DNA of 48,536 nucleotides from an uncultured Actinomycetes bacterium (GCA_903845465.1 CAIMXQ010000009.1:1-48536), one strand, 5' to 3'; positions 25,609-33,921 are shown, numbered from the stretch's first letter. Notes: generated by a model from the sequence alone, not told the origin. Program-made: numbers and translations.

Positions 25609-27123
25609 ATGCTTGATACTTTCTTCAAAATATCAGAACGTGGCTCAACTGTAGGACGTGAAGTACGAGGCGGTTTCGTCACCTTCTTCACCATGGCCTA
25701 CATCGTTGCCCTCAATCCACTCATTCTTGGTGGAGCAAAAGACAGCACTGGCCATTACCTCGGTGGCGGAACTGACGGTGCAAACTTTGCGGCTATCGCA
25801 GCGATGACCGCACTGATGGCTGGTCTGCTCACACTCTTTATGGGAGCGTATGCAAACTTTCCACTAGCACTTGCTACAGGCCTCGGGCTTAACACATTCG
25901 TTGCAGTGGGAATTGCCTCTCGCATGACATGGGCAGATGCGATGGGACTCATCGTTGTTGAAGGCTTCATCATTACCGTTCTAGTTCTCACTGGATTTAG
26001 AACAGCTGTATTCCGCGCCGTACCTCAGCAACTCAAGATTGCGATATCAGTCGGTATCGGACTATTTATTACCTTGATTGGTCTCGTTGATGCAGGGTTC
26101 GTTCGTCGCACAGGTCAAGGCCCAGTACCAGTTACTTTGGGCGATAACGGCAATCTCGTTGGATGGCCAATCATCGTCTTCGGATTCGGATTGATCACAA
26201 TCATCGTTCTCATGATTCGTAAGGTTAAAGGCGCAATTCTCATCGGAGTTATCGCCGCGACTGTTCTTTCGATTATCGTCGAGAAGGCCTTTAAGATCGG
26301 TGAGAATTACCTTCCTAAGGGCGTTGTCGATAATGTCTTTGGCGGAAAAATGCCGGCCGACTATAAGGGCTTTGTCACAGCTGGTGGCGACTATGTCAAT
26401 CCAAAGGGTTGGGGACTCAACGTGCCTCATATCCCATCCAAGATTGTTGATAAGCCAGATTTCAGCCTCTTTGGGCACTTCAGCCTCTTTGGTGCATTCC
26501 ATGTAAGCGGTGTCTCAATCGTTGCAGCAGTACTACTTGTCTTCACGCTATTGCTTTCAGACTTCTTCGACACAGTGGGTACTGTCACCGCAATCGCAAC
26601 AGAAGGTGGATTGATCGACGGTGCGGGAAATATCCCAAACAACAATCGCATTCTCTTTGTTGACTCGGTTGCAGCTGCAGCAGGTGGCGTTGGAAGCATT
26701 TCGTCAAACACCAGCTACATCGAATCAGCCTCTGGTGTGGGTGAAGGTGCTCGTACTGGTCTTGCTTCAGTAGTCACAGGAGTCCTCTTCCTGCTGACTA
26801 CTTTCTTGGCACCAGTAGTGAAGGTGATTCCATACGAGGCAGCAACTCCTGCACTCGTTATCGTAGGTTTCTTGATGATGTCTCAGATCAAAGATATTGA
26901 TTGGTCTGATTACGGAATCGGAATGCCAGCCTTCCTTTCAATTATCTTGATGCCATTCACATACAACATCTCAGTAGGTATTGGTGCTGGCTTTATTGCA
27001 CACGTACTTATACGAGTAGTTCAGGGCCGTAGCAAAGAAGTACATGCACTTCTGTACTTAGTTTCTGCTCTCTTTGTTGTCTACTTCTTGCAATCACCTA
27101 TCAATATGTGGGTAAGCAAATAG
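25609..27123 (+). CDS. NCS2 family nucleobase permease (AzgA-like)
   Basis: A 504-residue proton-coupled purine transporter of the AzgA branch (adenine, guanine, hypoxanthine or xanthine). The start region EVRGGFVTFFTMAYIVALNPLIL and LATGLGLNTFVAVG are branch signatures, and about 12-14 hydrophobic helices follow. DFFDTVGTVTAIATEGGLIDGAGN and SNTSYIESASGVGEGARTGLASV mark the substrate-site helices. A six-residue motif, FSLFG plus one residue, is repeated in tandem near residues 285-296. The AGGAAGG ribosome site fixes the ATG. It ends at a strong terminator. Confidence 0.95.
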   Translation: MLDTFFKISERGSTVGREVRGGFVTFFTMAYIVALNPLILGGAKDSTGHYLGGGTDGANFAAIAAMTALMAGLLTLFMGAYANFPLALATGLGLNTFVAVGIASRMTWADAMGLIVVEGFIITVLVLTGFRTAVFRAVPQQLKIAISVGIGLFITLIGLVDAGFVRRTGQGPVPVTLGDNGNLVGWPIIVFGFGLITIIVLMIRKVKGAILIGVIAATVLSIIVEKAFKIGENYLPKGVVDNVFGGKMPADYKGFVTAGGDYVNPKGWGLNVPHIPSKIVDKPDFSLFGHFSLFGAFHVSGVSIVAAVLLVFTLLLSDFFDTVGTVTAIATEGGLIDGAGNIPNNNRILFVDSVAAAAGGVGSISSNTSYIESASGVGEGARTGLASVVTGVLFLLTTFLAPVVKVIPYEAATPALVIVGFLMMSQIKDIDWSDYGIGMPAFLSIILMPFTYNISVGIGAGFIAHVLIRVVQGRSKEVHALLYLVSALFVVYFLQSPINMWVSK

Positions 27124-27138
27124 TCAATAAATAAAAAT

Positions 27139-27177
27139 TAGGAAAGGCCCTACAGATTCACTGTGGGGCCTTTCTTA
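27139..27177. terminator. Bidirectional rho-independent-like terminator between NCS2 permease and ung
   Basis: A 13-bp perfect stem (27143-27155 with 27161-27173, one G-U) with loop ATTCA can extend outward by four more pairs. On the plus strand it is followed by a T-rich but interrupted stretch. Read on the minus strand it is followed by CTAATTTTTATTTATTG, a better U-tract, so it probably ends ung as well. The ung stop codon lies in the outer part of the stem. Confidence 0.8.
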
Positions 27178-27816
27178 TTCCCAGATTATTGGCTTCTTTC
27201 CCTGAGCAAGAAGCATCTCGTTCACTCGTGAAAAAGGCTTAGATCCGAAGAATCCGCGGTAGGAACTCAAAGGGCTCGGATGAGCTGATTCAACTCGGTA
27301 AGTGAAATAGCGAGATAACTCTTTTGCTTGTCTACCCCATAAGATGGCGACAACATCTCTTCTACCTAATTCACGTGCAACTGCATCGGTAATCTTCTGC
27401 CATCCATACTTAGTGTGAGCGTTTGCGACTCCCACCTGTGTTGTGAGAACTCGATTGAGCAGCATTACCCCTTGCTTGGACCAGGAAGATAGATCACCTG
27501 AAGTCGAGAACGGGATACCGAGATCAGATTCTCGCTCGAGGAAGATATTCTGCAAGCTCTTCGGTAAGGGGTGCACATCAGCGCCGGTAGAAAATGCCAG
27601 TCCGTGAGCATGACCCGCAGTCGGGTATGGATCTTGTCCGATGATCACGCATTGCACATCTTCCAGAGATTCTTCGAAGGCCCGAAAGATGAGATGTAAA
27701 GCAGGAGTTACCGTTTGGGAGTCAATCTTTCTGAAGATTTCGTCGATCTCGTTTTGTAAAGGTTCGAGTACTGGTAACCAACTAGAGTGCACGAGCGAAG
27801 AATCGAGATCCCTCAT
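27175..27816 (-). CDS. ung: Uracil-DNA glycosylase (family 1)
   Basis: Excises uracil from DNA. The 213-residue chain has the catalytic water-activating Asp in VIIGQDPYPTAGHAHGLAFS, LLNRVLTTQVGVANAH, LWGRQAKEL, and the HPSPLSSYRGFFGSKPFS DNA-intercalation loop with the active-site His. The ATG at 27816 has GGAAG six bases upstream, so I prefer it over a TTG at 27840. It begins inside the end of the ABC-ATPase gene (35-nt overlap), so translation is probably coupled. Confidence 0.94.
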   Translation of the reverse strand: MRDLDSSLVHSSWLPVLEPLQNEIDEIFRKIDSQTVTPALHLIFRAFEESLEDVQCVIIGQDPYPTAGHAHGLAFSTGADVHPLPKSLQNIFLERESDLGIPFSTSGDLSSWSKQGVMLLNRVLTTQVGVANAHTKYGWQKITDAVARELGRRDVVAILWGRQAKELSRYFTYRVESAHPSPLSSYRGFFGSKPFSRVNEMLLAQGKKPIIWE

Positions 27817-28570
27817 AACGAACTTCCATCGGTAGTTCAAAGACTTCAGACATATGTTCAGAGGTAATTACCTGATCAACAGGGCCCGAGACAGCAATGT
27901 GTCCGTCTTTGAGGATGAGGGCATGCGTTGTGCCGACAGGGATCTCTTCAATGTGATGAGTTACAAGTATCGAGGCCGGCGCCGCCGGATCAGATGCAAA
28001 GAGTGAGAATCTCTTGAGTAAATCTTCTCGCCCACCCAAATCCAAGCCCGCAGTTGGTTCATCAAGTAAAAGTAATTCAGGATCAGCCATCAAGGCACGC
28101 GAAATCTGCACACGCTTCTTCTCTCCGTCACTGAGAGTTCCGTAGCTGCGATCAGCCATATCTCGAACGCCAAATGTTGTAAGGAGTGCAACTGCTCGCG
28201 ACTCATCCCATAAATCGTAGGCTTCATTCCATCTACCCAGAACTGCATACGCTGCAGTGAGCACCACGTCACGGACCTTCTCGTCAAATGGAATATCTTC
28301 AGAGATAAGAGTTCCACAAATTCCGATTCTTGTGCGAAGCTCCCACAGATCGACCTTGCCCATCTCTTTATCTAAGACTGTGACAATTCCCTTCGTTGGA
28401 AAGATTCGCGTCGCCAGAATCTGTAGCAACGTTGACTTACCAGCTCCGTTAGGCCCTAGAACTACCCAGCGCTCTCCCTCGGAAATGGAGAAACTCAGTG
28501 GTCCAAGAATCGTTTTCTGGCCACGTCGAACTGAAACATCCCGTAACTCAAGAACGCTAGCGCTACTCAT
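27782..28570 (-). CDS. ABC transporter ATP-binding protein, stand-alone (ModF/YlmA-like)
   Basis: A 262-residue single ATPase domain. Walker A is GPNGAGKST, the Q-loop region is RIGICGTLIS, the signature is LSDGEKKRVQ (a variant of LSGGQ), Walker B is LLLLDEPTAGLD and the H-loop is VTHHIEE. The ATG at 28570 (MSSASVLELRDVSV) matches the family; an ATG at 28609 would run into the serB promoter region. No permease or binding protein is adjacent, so the partner is elsewhere or the protein acts otherwise. A TATCTT lies 8 nt before the ATG. Confidence 0.9.
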   Translation of the reverse strand: MSSASVLELRDVSVRRGQKTILGPLSFSISEGERWVVLGPNGAGKSTLLQILATRIFPTKGIVTVLDKEMGKVDLWELRTRIGICGTLISEDIPFDEKVRDVVLTAAYAVLGRWNEAYDLWDESRAVALLTTFGVRDMADRSYGTLSDGEKKRVQISRALMADPELLLLDEPTAGLDLGGREDLLKRFSLFASDPAAPASILVTHHIEEIPVGTTHALILKDGHIAVSGPVDQVITSEHMSEVFELPMEVRYEGSRFFARAL

Positions 28571-28639
28571 AGGAGTGAAAGATATATCTTTGCAAGGAGA
28601 ATCACGCATAATTGACGACCAGCGCGCAGTGATTCGCGA

Positions 28640-28645
28640 TAACCT
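28640..28645 (+). promoter_or_regulatory. Putative leaderless -10 element for serB
   Basis: TAACCT followed by seven bases and the ATG at 28653, the same hexamer and spacing as before metH. TTGACG at 28612 is too far (22 nt) to be a standard -35. Confidence 0.5.
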
Positions 28646-28652
28646 CGCTCAT

Positions 28653-29855
28653 ATGAACGAGGAAATGAGCCATTACACCGGATTGATCCTCGTCTCTGGT
28701 GTTGATTCCCCCGGAATTACCCAATCACTCTTTGACACTCTCGCGCCCTTTGCAATCACCGTTTTAGATATCGAACAAGTTGTCATACGAGATCGCCTGA
28801 TTCTCACTGTTTTGATCGCTCTCAACCCTGCCCATGCAGAGGCCATTGAGGAAGATTTGCAAGCGTGTGCCCAGAAATTGTCGATTGATATCGCGACCTC
28901 TTTTCAAGAGCAAGGCCAATCAACTATCGCGGCAAAATCTGGATTGGTACATGTTGTTGCACTTGGTAATCCATTATCTCCCGCGGCAATTGCGGCAATC
29001 GCATCTGCAATCGCCTCACAGGACGGAAATATTGAACGCATCCAACGCACCGCAAGTTATCCGATTACCGCAATTGAATTTGTCGTCTCAGGAGCAAACC
29101 AACTCTCGATTCGCCAATGCCTTGCTGAAGTAACTACTACTCACAGCGTAGATATCGCAGTCTCCCCCGGTGGTCTCATGCGATGGGCGAAGAAATTGGT
29201 TGTGATGGATGTTGACTCGACCCTTATCCAACAAGAAGTCATCGAACTCCTAGCTGCAAAGGCTGGTGTTGAATCCGAAGTCACTGCAATCACTGAATCG
29301 GCAATGCGAGGTGAGATTGATTTCGCTGAAAGTCTGATTTCTCGAGTTGCCCTTCTCAAGGGCTTACCTAAATCAGTAATCGAGGACGTTCAGCGAGAGA
29401 TTGTCTTAACCCCCGGTGCGCGCACGCTGGTTCAGACCCTTCACACTTTGGGTCATAGCGTTGCTTTAGTCTCTGGCGGCTTCACCGAAGTTATTAAACC
29501 AATTGTCGAAGATCTCAAGATTCAACATTACCGAGCCAATTCACTTGAGATAGTCGATGGCAAGCTCACTGGAAAAGTCGCAGGTCCAATCATTGATCGT
29601 GCAGCAAAAGCAACCGCGCTGCGCGAATTCGCAGCAATCGAAGGAGTCACTCTGGAGCAGACAATTGCAATCGGAGACGGTGCAAATGATTTAGATATGA
29701 TCTCAATTGCCGGTCTCGGTATCGCATTCAATGCAAAACCAGCGGTAAAGGCAGCGGCAGATAGCTCAGTGAGCGCACCGTATCTAGATTCAGTTCTCTA
29801 TCTACTTGGAATTACTCGTGAAGAAGTCGAAGAAGCAGGCGCTACGCGCAAATAA
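28653..29855 (+). CDS. serB: Phosphoserine phosphatase with N-terminal ACT domains
   Basis: Last step of serine synthesis. The 400-residue protein has two N-terminal ACT-like domains (about residues 8-165; GLILVSGVDSPGITQSLFDTL opens the first), which in related SerB2 enzymes bind serine. A HAD phosphatase domain follows: nucleophile VVMDVDSTLI, cap region ITESAMRGEIDFAESL, motif II ALVSGGFTEV and motif IV IAIGDGANDLDMI. The frame is open far upstream to 28257, but that part lies antisense to the ABC gene. ATG 28653 fits both the family and the leaderless pattern. Its stop abuts the hisG stop. Confidence 0.94.
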   Translation: MNEEMSHYTGLILVSGVDSPGITQSLFDTLAPFAITVLDIEQVVIRDRLILTVLIALNPAHAEAIEEDLQACAQKLSIDIATSFQEQGQSTIAAKSGLVHVVALGNPLSPAAIAAIASAIASQDGNIERIQRTASYPITAIEFVVSGANQLSIRQCLAEVTTTHSVDIAVSPGGLMRWAKKLVVMDVDSTLIQQEVIELLAAKAGVESEVTAITESAMRGEIDFAESLISRVALLKGLPKSVIEDVQREIVLTPGARTLVQTLHTLGHSVALVSGGFTEVIKPIVEDLKIQHYRANSLEIVDGKLTGKVAGPIIDRAAKATALREFAAIEGVTLEQTIAIGDGANDLDMISIAGLGIAFNAKPAVKAAADSSVSAPYLDSVLYLLGITREEVEEAGATRK

Positions 29856-30701
29856 TCAGAGCCTGCATGCATGAATATCGGTGACGAGAATTCCGCGAGC
29901 ACCTAGCGCCCAGAGCTCATCCATCAAACGATTTGTATCCTTGCGTAAGACCATCGCTCTGACGGCAACCCAATCTGCCTTCTGTAAGGGCGAAATTGTT
30001 GGAGACTCGAGCCCTGGTGTGATTGCGCACGCCTTATCGACACTTACTATCGGAATGTCGTAATCAAGAAGTACATATTGACGAGCTGTGACAACTCCCT
30101 GAAGGCGTCGAATAAGAATCTCTAACTCTGCTGGAATAGTTGCACCTTTGCGATTGATGAGAATCGCCTCCGAAGTGAGTATGGGGTCACCAAAAATTGC
30201 CAACCCTGCTTGCTTCAAAGTATTTCCAGTACTCACGACATCTGCAATAAGGTCGGCAACGCCCAGACGCACGCTACTTTCCACGGCTCCATCTAATCTC
30301 ACTACAGATGCCGAAATCTTCAAATCCGATAGATGCTTTTGTACCAACCCTGGATATGCAGTTGCAACGCGTTTACCAGCGATTTCTGAAATCTTCCATT
30401 CGCGTGACGCAGGAGCTGCAAATCTAAAGGTAGACCCACCGAAATCAAGAGCGAGAATTTCATCTGCTTCTGCTCCAGAATCGATCAGCAAATCGCGACC
30501 AGTAATTCCAGCTTCTAATTCGCCAGATCCAACATAGATAGCGATATCTCGTGGGCGAAGATAGTAAAACTCAACACCATTATCAGGATCTGTTAATACG
30601 AGATCTCGAGAGTCAGAACGTTGACGGTATCCAGCCTCTTTAAGGATTGCAATTGCGGAATCTGCAAGTGAGCCCTTATTCGGAACGGCAACTCTTAACA
30701 T
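29856..30701 (-). CDS. hisG: ATP phosphoribosyltransferase, long form
   Basis: First committed step of histidine synthesis, joining ATP and PRPP. At 281 residues this is the long, hexameric form with a C-terminal regulatory domain (from about residue 210; PTISPLQKADWVAVRAMV), so it should not need HisZ. N-terminal MLRVAVPNKGSLADSAIAIL and the PRPP loop DLIADVVSTGNTLKQAGL are clear. AAGGAG lies about 5 nt before the ATG. It follows hisE by 24 nt and is the last gene of the long minus-strand run. No other his genes are nearby. Confidence 0.95.
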   Translation of the reverse strand: MLRVAVPNKGSLADSAIAILKEAGYRQRSDSRDLVLTDPDNGVEFYYLRPRDIAIYVGSGELEAGITGRDLLIDSGAEADEILALDFGGSTFRFAAPASREWKISEIAGKRVATAYPGLVQKHLSDLKISASVVRLDGAVESSVRLGVADLIADVVSTGNTLKQAGLAIFGDPILTSEAILINRKGATIPAELEILIRRLQGVVTARQYVLLDYDIPIVSVDKACAITPGLESPTISPLQKADWVAVRAMVLRKDTNRLMDELWALGARGILVTDIHACRL

Positions 30702-30725
30702 GAGACTCCTTCTAAATAATGAGAA

Positions 30726-30989
30726 CTATAGATAACGGTAAATATCTTCAGGGGTTAGGCCGCGAGCAAGCATGAGAGTTTGCAGGTGGTAGATAAGTTG
30801 GCTTATCTCCTCTGCCAAAGCTTCATTGGATTCGTGTTCGGCAGCCAACCAGACTTCGCCTGCCTCTTCGAGAACTTTCTTTCCTATCGAGTGCACACCA
30901 GCATCGAGCGCTGCAACGGTGGCTGAACCCTCTGCACGTGATACAGCTTTCTCGGCCAGCTCTATCCAGAGTGAGTCGAAGGATTTCAT
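30726..30989 (-). CDS. hisE: Phosphoribosyl-ATP pyrophosphatase
   Basis: Hydrolyses PR-ATP to PR-AMP, step two of histidine synthesis. The 87-residue all-helical MazG-like protein shows SFDSLWIELAEKAV, SIGKKVLEEAGEVWLAAEHESNEALAEEISQLIYHLQTLM (the metal-binding EEAGE and EEISQ helices) and the C-terminal GLTPEDIYRYL. HisI is not fused, as is usual in actinobacteria. It lies 9 nt after rpe. Confidence 0.95.
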   Translation of the reverse strand: MKSFDSLWIELAEKAVSRAEGSATVAALDAGVHSIGKKVLEEAGEVWLAAEHESNEALAEEISQLIYHLQTLMLARGLTPEDIYRYL

Positions 30990-30998
30990 GCTCCTACT

Positions 30999-31658
30999 TT
31001 ACTCGCGCTCTGCCCTGGCTCGGAGGAGATTAATCATCTCAGCGGGATCATCAGAGTTAAATACAGCACTTCCAGCAACAAATGTGTCCGCACCCGCCTC
31101 GCGCGCTATCTCAATAGTCTCAAGGGATATTCCGCCATCTACCTGCAGCCATATTGGTCTAGATCCGATTATCGCTCGCGTGCGACGAACCTTCTCCATC
31201 ATATCTGCCATAAATTTCTGTCCACCGAAACCCGGTTCAACCGTCATAATCAAAAACATATCAACGTCATCTATGAAGTTCGAGTATCGATCAATATCAG
31301 TACCAGGCTTTAGCGCGATCGCGGCACGTGCTCCTGCCCTGCGGATTCCGCGCAGGGTCGACTTGATATCCTTGACGGCTTCAACATGAATCGTGACACT
31401 CGCGGCACCAGTTTCGGCATACTCGATTGCGATGGAATCGACATCGGCGACCATGAGATGTGCATCTACAGGTAGAGGTGATTGCGAAATAATCTTCGAA
31501 GCGGATTCAAAATCGAAGGTGAAGTTGGGGACGAAGCGATCATCCATCACATCAAGGTGCAATAGGTCGCTAACTGAAGCAATTTTCGAAATTTCCGCGC
31601 TGAGGTTTTGGAGATCCGCATTGAGAATGCTCGGCGTTATACGAATATGAGAACTCAC
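30999..31658 (-). CDS. rpe: Ribulose-phosphate 3-epimerase
   Basis: Interconverts ribulose-5-phosphate and xylulose-5-phosphate in the pentose phosphate pathway. The 219-residue TIM barrel shows ITPSILNADLQNL, the metal-site strand LLHLDVMDDRFVPNFTF, VDAHLMV, FLIMTVEPGFGGQKF and LQVDGGIS, ending in the phosphate-binding VAGSAVF. It lies between rsmB (9-nt gap) and hisE (9-nt gap). The rsmB-rpe order is seen in several actinobacteria. Confidence 0.96.
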   Translation of the reverse strand: MSSHIRITPSILNADLQNLSAEISKIASVSDLLHLDVMDDRFVPNFTFDFESASKIISQSPLPVDAHLMVADVDSIAIEYAETGAASVTIHVEAVKDIKSTLRGIRRAGARAAIALKPGTDIDRYSNFIDDVDMFLIMTVEPGFGGQKFMADMMEKVRRTRAIIGSRPIWLQVDGGISLETIEIAREAGADTFVAGSAVFNSDDPAEMINLLRARAERE

Positions 31659-31667
31659 GAGATAAGC

Positions 31668-33053
31668 CTACGCCTTCTTTCGAAACAAGGCTAAGAACAT
31701 TGAATCTGTTCCGTGTTGAGATGTCCAGAGAGCCATCGACATATCTCGTGTGGCTCCTTGCAAATTAGTGGGAAGGAATGGAGAGACATCGATCTGCTCA
31801 AGTTCAGGGTTCTGCTTGAGAATCATCTTTACCTGTCCAAAGGTTTCGGCAAAATGGGGGCTACATGTTGCGTAGCCGTAAATTCCACCCGGGTAAATCA
31901 CTGATACCGAGGCTTTAGAAATCTCCAACTGCAATTCGGTGAGTGCCCTTAGATCCTGAACAGTGCGTCGCCACCGAACTTCAGGTCGTCTGCGCAGCGC
32001 ACCCAAACCAGTGCAAGGAACATCGGCCAGTACTGCATCAAACTTCTGGCCATGGCTTGCAATCTCTCGAGCATCGCCTACCCACACTGGGAACTTTCCC
32101 ACCACTGCCTTGACCAATTTCGCCCGCGGTTGCGATAACTCATTGGCGACAAAATCCCGTTCGGTTGTATTTGCGATATGCGATAAGAGTGCAGCTTTTC
32201 CACCTGGGCCTGCGCAGATATCTAGAATCGAGTGAGCGCTCATAGTCGCTTGGGCAAAAACTTCAGCAACGAGTTGGGATCCTTCATCCTGTACACCAGC
32301 GCGACGATGTCGAATGATTTCAAGTGCCCCTGGCGAGCCCGCAAGTCGAGCTCCATAGGGAGAATATTTAGTGGCCTCTCCTCCGAGTGCAATCAACTCT
32401 TCTTGCGTAGATGCGCCAGGCCATGCAACCAGAGTGGGCAGAGCCGGAACATTATTGATTTGAAGCTCTAGCTCCACGCGATCAAAATCTTTTAAGAGGT
32501 CAAAGTACGCGGACACAATCCATTCAGGATGCGAATACAGGATTGAAAGTCGTGTGACTGGGTCCTGAATCTCGTGGACAGGTGCCATCCATTCATCCAA
32601 AGTCTGCGCACTTACCTTGCGTAATAAGGCGTTAACGAAAGAAGCCTTTGACTCCCCCAACACTTTCCTAGCGAGCTCCACAGTTGCAGAAACGGCAGCG
32701 TGAGTTGCGACGCGCATCTCGTGGAGTTGATGAACTCCAAGGCGCATAACATCGATAATTCCTTCATCGATGTCATCCCACGGTCTATCCACAATCTGAC
32801 GCAATATATAGTCATGGCGACCTTGCATACGAAGAGTTCCATAGAGTAATTCAGTTGCAAATCCACGGTCACGAACTTCGAACTCTGAAACCGCAAGTGC
32901 CTGTGGCAGTAATAGGTTTGAGTATCCCCCGCGGCGATTTACCTCAGTGAGGATATCGAAGATAAGCGATCGAACAGCATCAGGCTTTGGCTTTTGAAAT
33001 GTATCCCTACGGGGCTTAACCAAATTTCTCACCTGTAGCCAATCGTGCACCAT
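31668..33053 (-). CDS. rsmB: 16S rRNA (cytosine-967-C5)-methyltransferase RsmB/Sun, with NusB-like domain
   Basis: A 461-residue AdoMet-dependent rRNA m5C methyltransferase. The N-terminal NusB-like RNA-binding domain (about 25-160; RGFATELLYGTLR, VNALLRKVSA) precedes the catalytic domain. There the AdoMet loop is ILDICAGPGGKAALL, and the two cysteines of m5C enzymes occur in DVPCTGLGALRRRPEVRW and YATCSPHFAET. The start is uncertain. The ATG at 33053 overlaps fmt by 38 nt; a TTG at 33023, preceded by AGGTGAG, would give a protein ten residues shorter with better ribosome-site spacing. Confidence 0.92.
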   Translation of the reverse strand: MVHDWLQVRNLVKPRRDTFQKPKPDAVRSLIFDILTEVNRRGGYSNLLLPQALAVSEFEVRDRGFATELLYGTLRMQGRHDYILRQIVDRPWDDIDEGIIDVMRLGVHQLHEMRVATHAAVSATVELARKVLGESKASFVNALLRKVSAQTLDEWMAPVHEIQDPVTRLSILYSHPEWIVSAYFDLLKDFDRVELELQINNVPALPTLVAWPGASTQEELIALGGEATKYSPYGARLAGSPGALEIIRHRRAGVQDEGSQLVAEVFAQATMSAHSILDICAGPGGKAALLSHIANTTERDFVANELSQPRAKLVKAVVGKFPVWVGDAREIASHGQKFDAVLADVPCTGLGALRRRPEVRWRRTVQDLRALTELQLEISKASVSVIYPGGIYGYATCSPHFAETFGQVKMILKQNPELEQIDVSPFLPTNLQGATRDMSMALWTSQHGTDSMFLALFRKKA

Positions 33054-33921
33054 TACTCCATGAAGCAGAGTCCATACGTTGCTTGCCTGCAGGTGTGCAA
33101 AATCCGATAGTCAGAGAAGTTGTTCCTGTTCCAACGTTGACCTTCTTGCCTTCTTGAACAATCAAACCCGGTTCTAACTTAGTCTCATTGATGGAGACCG
33201 TATCAATTTTCATCGTTAAGCCACGGAAGGTAGTCCACGCTCCCGGATTAGATGTGAATGCTCGTACCTTGCGAGAAATCTCTTCTGCACTTGCATGCCA
33301 ATCTATCTCGCCCTCACTCTTCTGCAATTTATAGGCACGAGTGGCGCCTTCACCATTTTGTGGGGTTGGCTTTGTTCCGGATGCGATCGCAGCTAGGGCT
33401 TCCATAACAGCTTCGACTCCTACATCAGCTAACTCAATAAAGAGTTCATCACTTGTAATGTCGCTATCGAGTGCAAATTTTTTCACGGAATAAATTGGCC
33501 CTGTATCCATGCCCTCATCGAGTGCAAAGACTGTGACACCTGAGAGCGAATCCCCCGCTTCAATGGCTCGTTGCACCGGAGCTGCGCCTCGCCAACGTGG
33601 AAGGAGTGAGAAGTGCAGATTGAGCGATCCATATGTAGGAGCGTTTATCACCTGGCTTGGAAGCAACACTCCGTAGCCAATTGTTAGAAGAACATCGACA
33701 TCTACCAAGAGCGGCAATAATTGCTCAGAGGATTCTGGTTTGAAGGTGTGGATGTCATTGCTTGTAGCCCACTGAGAAACTTCTGACTCCTGCAATTGCA
33801 GCCCACGTCCTGCAGGTCTATCAGGTTGGGTAATGATGAAGGCAAGTACATGTTCTGAATCAAGCAGAGCGTTCAGCGTTGGAATTGCCACCGCAGGTGT
33901 GGCGGCGACTGCAATACGCAA
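33016..33921 (-). CDS. fmt: Methionyl-tRNA formyltransferase
   Basis: Formylates Met-tRNA(fMet) using 10-formyl-THF. The 301-residue chain shows MRIAVAATPAVAIPTLNALLDS, the FIITQPDRPAGRG loop, LNLHFSLLPRWRGAAPVQRAI (catalytic Asn/His region), GVTVFALDEGMDTGPI and a C-terminal OB-like domain. The start is a TTG at 33921, directly abutting the def TGA, so it relies on translational coupling. The def-fmt pair is the classic formylation/deformylation partnership. Confidence 0.94.
   Translation of the reverse strand: MRIAVAATPAVAIPTLNALLDSEHVLAFIITQPDRPAGRGLQLQESEVSQWATSNDIHTFKPESSEQLLPLLVDVDVLLTIGYGVLLPSQVINAPTYGSLNLHFSLLPRWRGAAPVQRAIEAGDSLSGVTVFALDEGMDTGPIYSVKKFALDSDITSDELFIELADVGVEAVMEALAAIASGTKPTPQNGEGATRAYKLQKSEGEIDWHASAEEISRKVRAFTSNPGAWTTFRGLTMKIDTVSINETKLEPGLIVQEGKKVNVGTGTTSLTIGFCTPAGKQRMDSASWSNGARLATGEKFG

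Noticed and set aside
28257..28652. A long in-frame extension upstream of serB.
   Set aside because: It runs antisense through the conserved ABC-ATPase gene and adds no domain; the ATG at 28653 with TAACCT-N7 is a better start.
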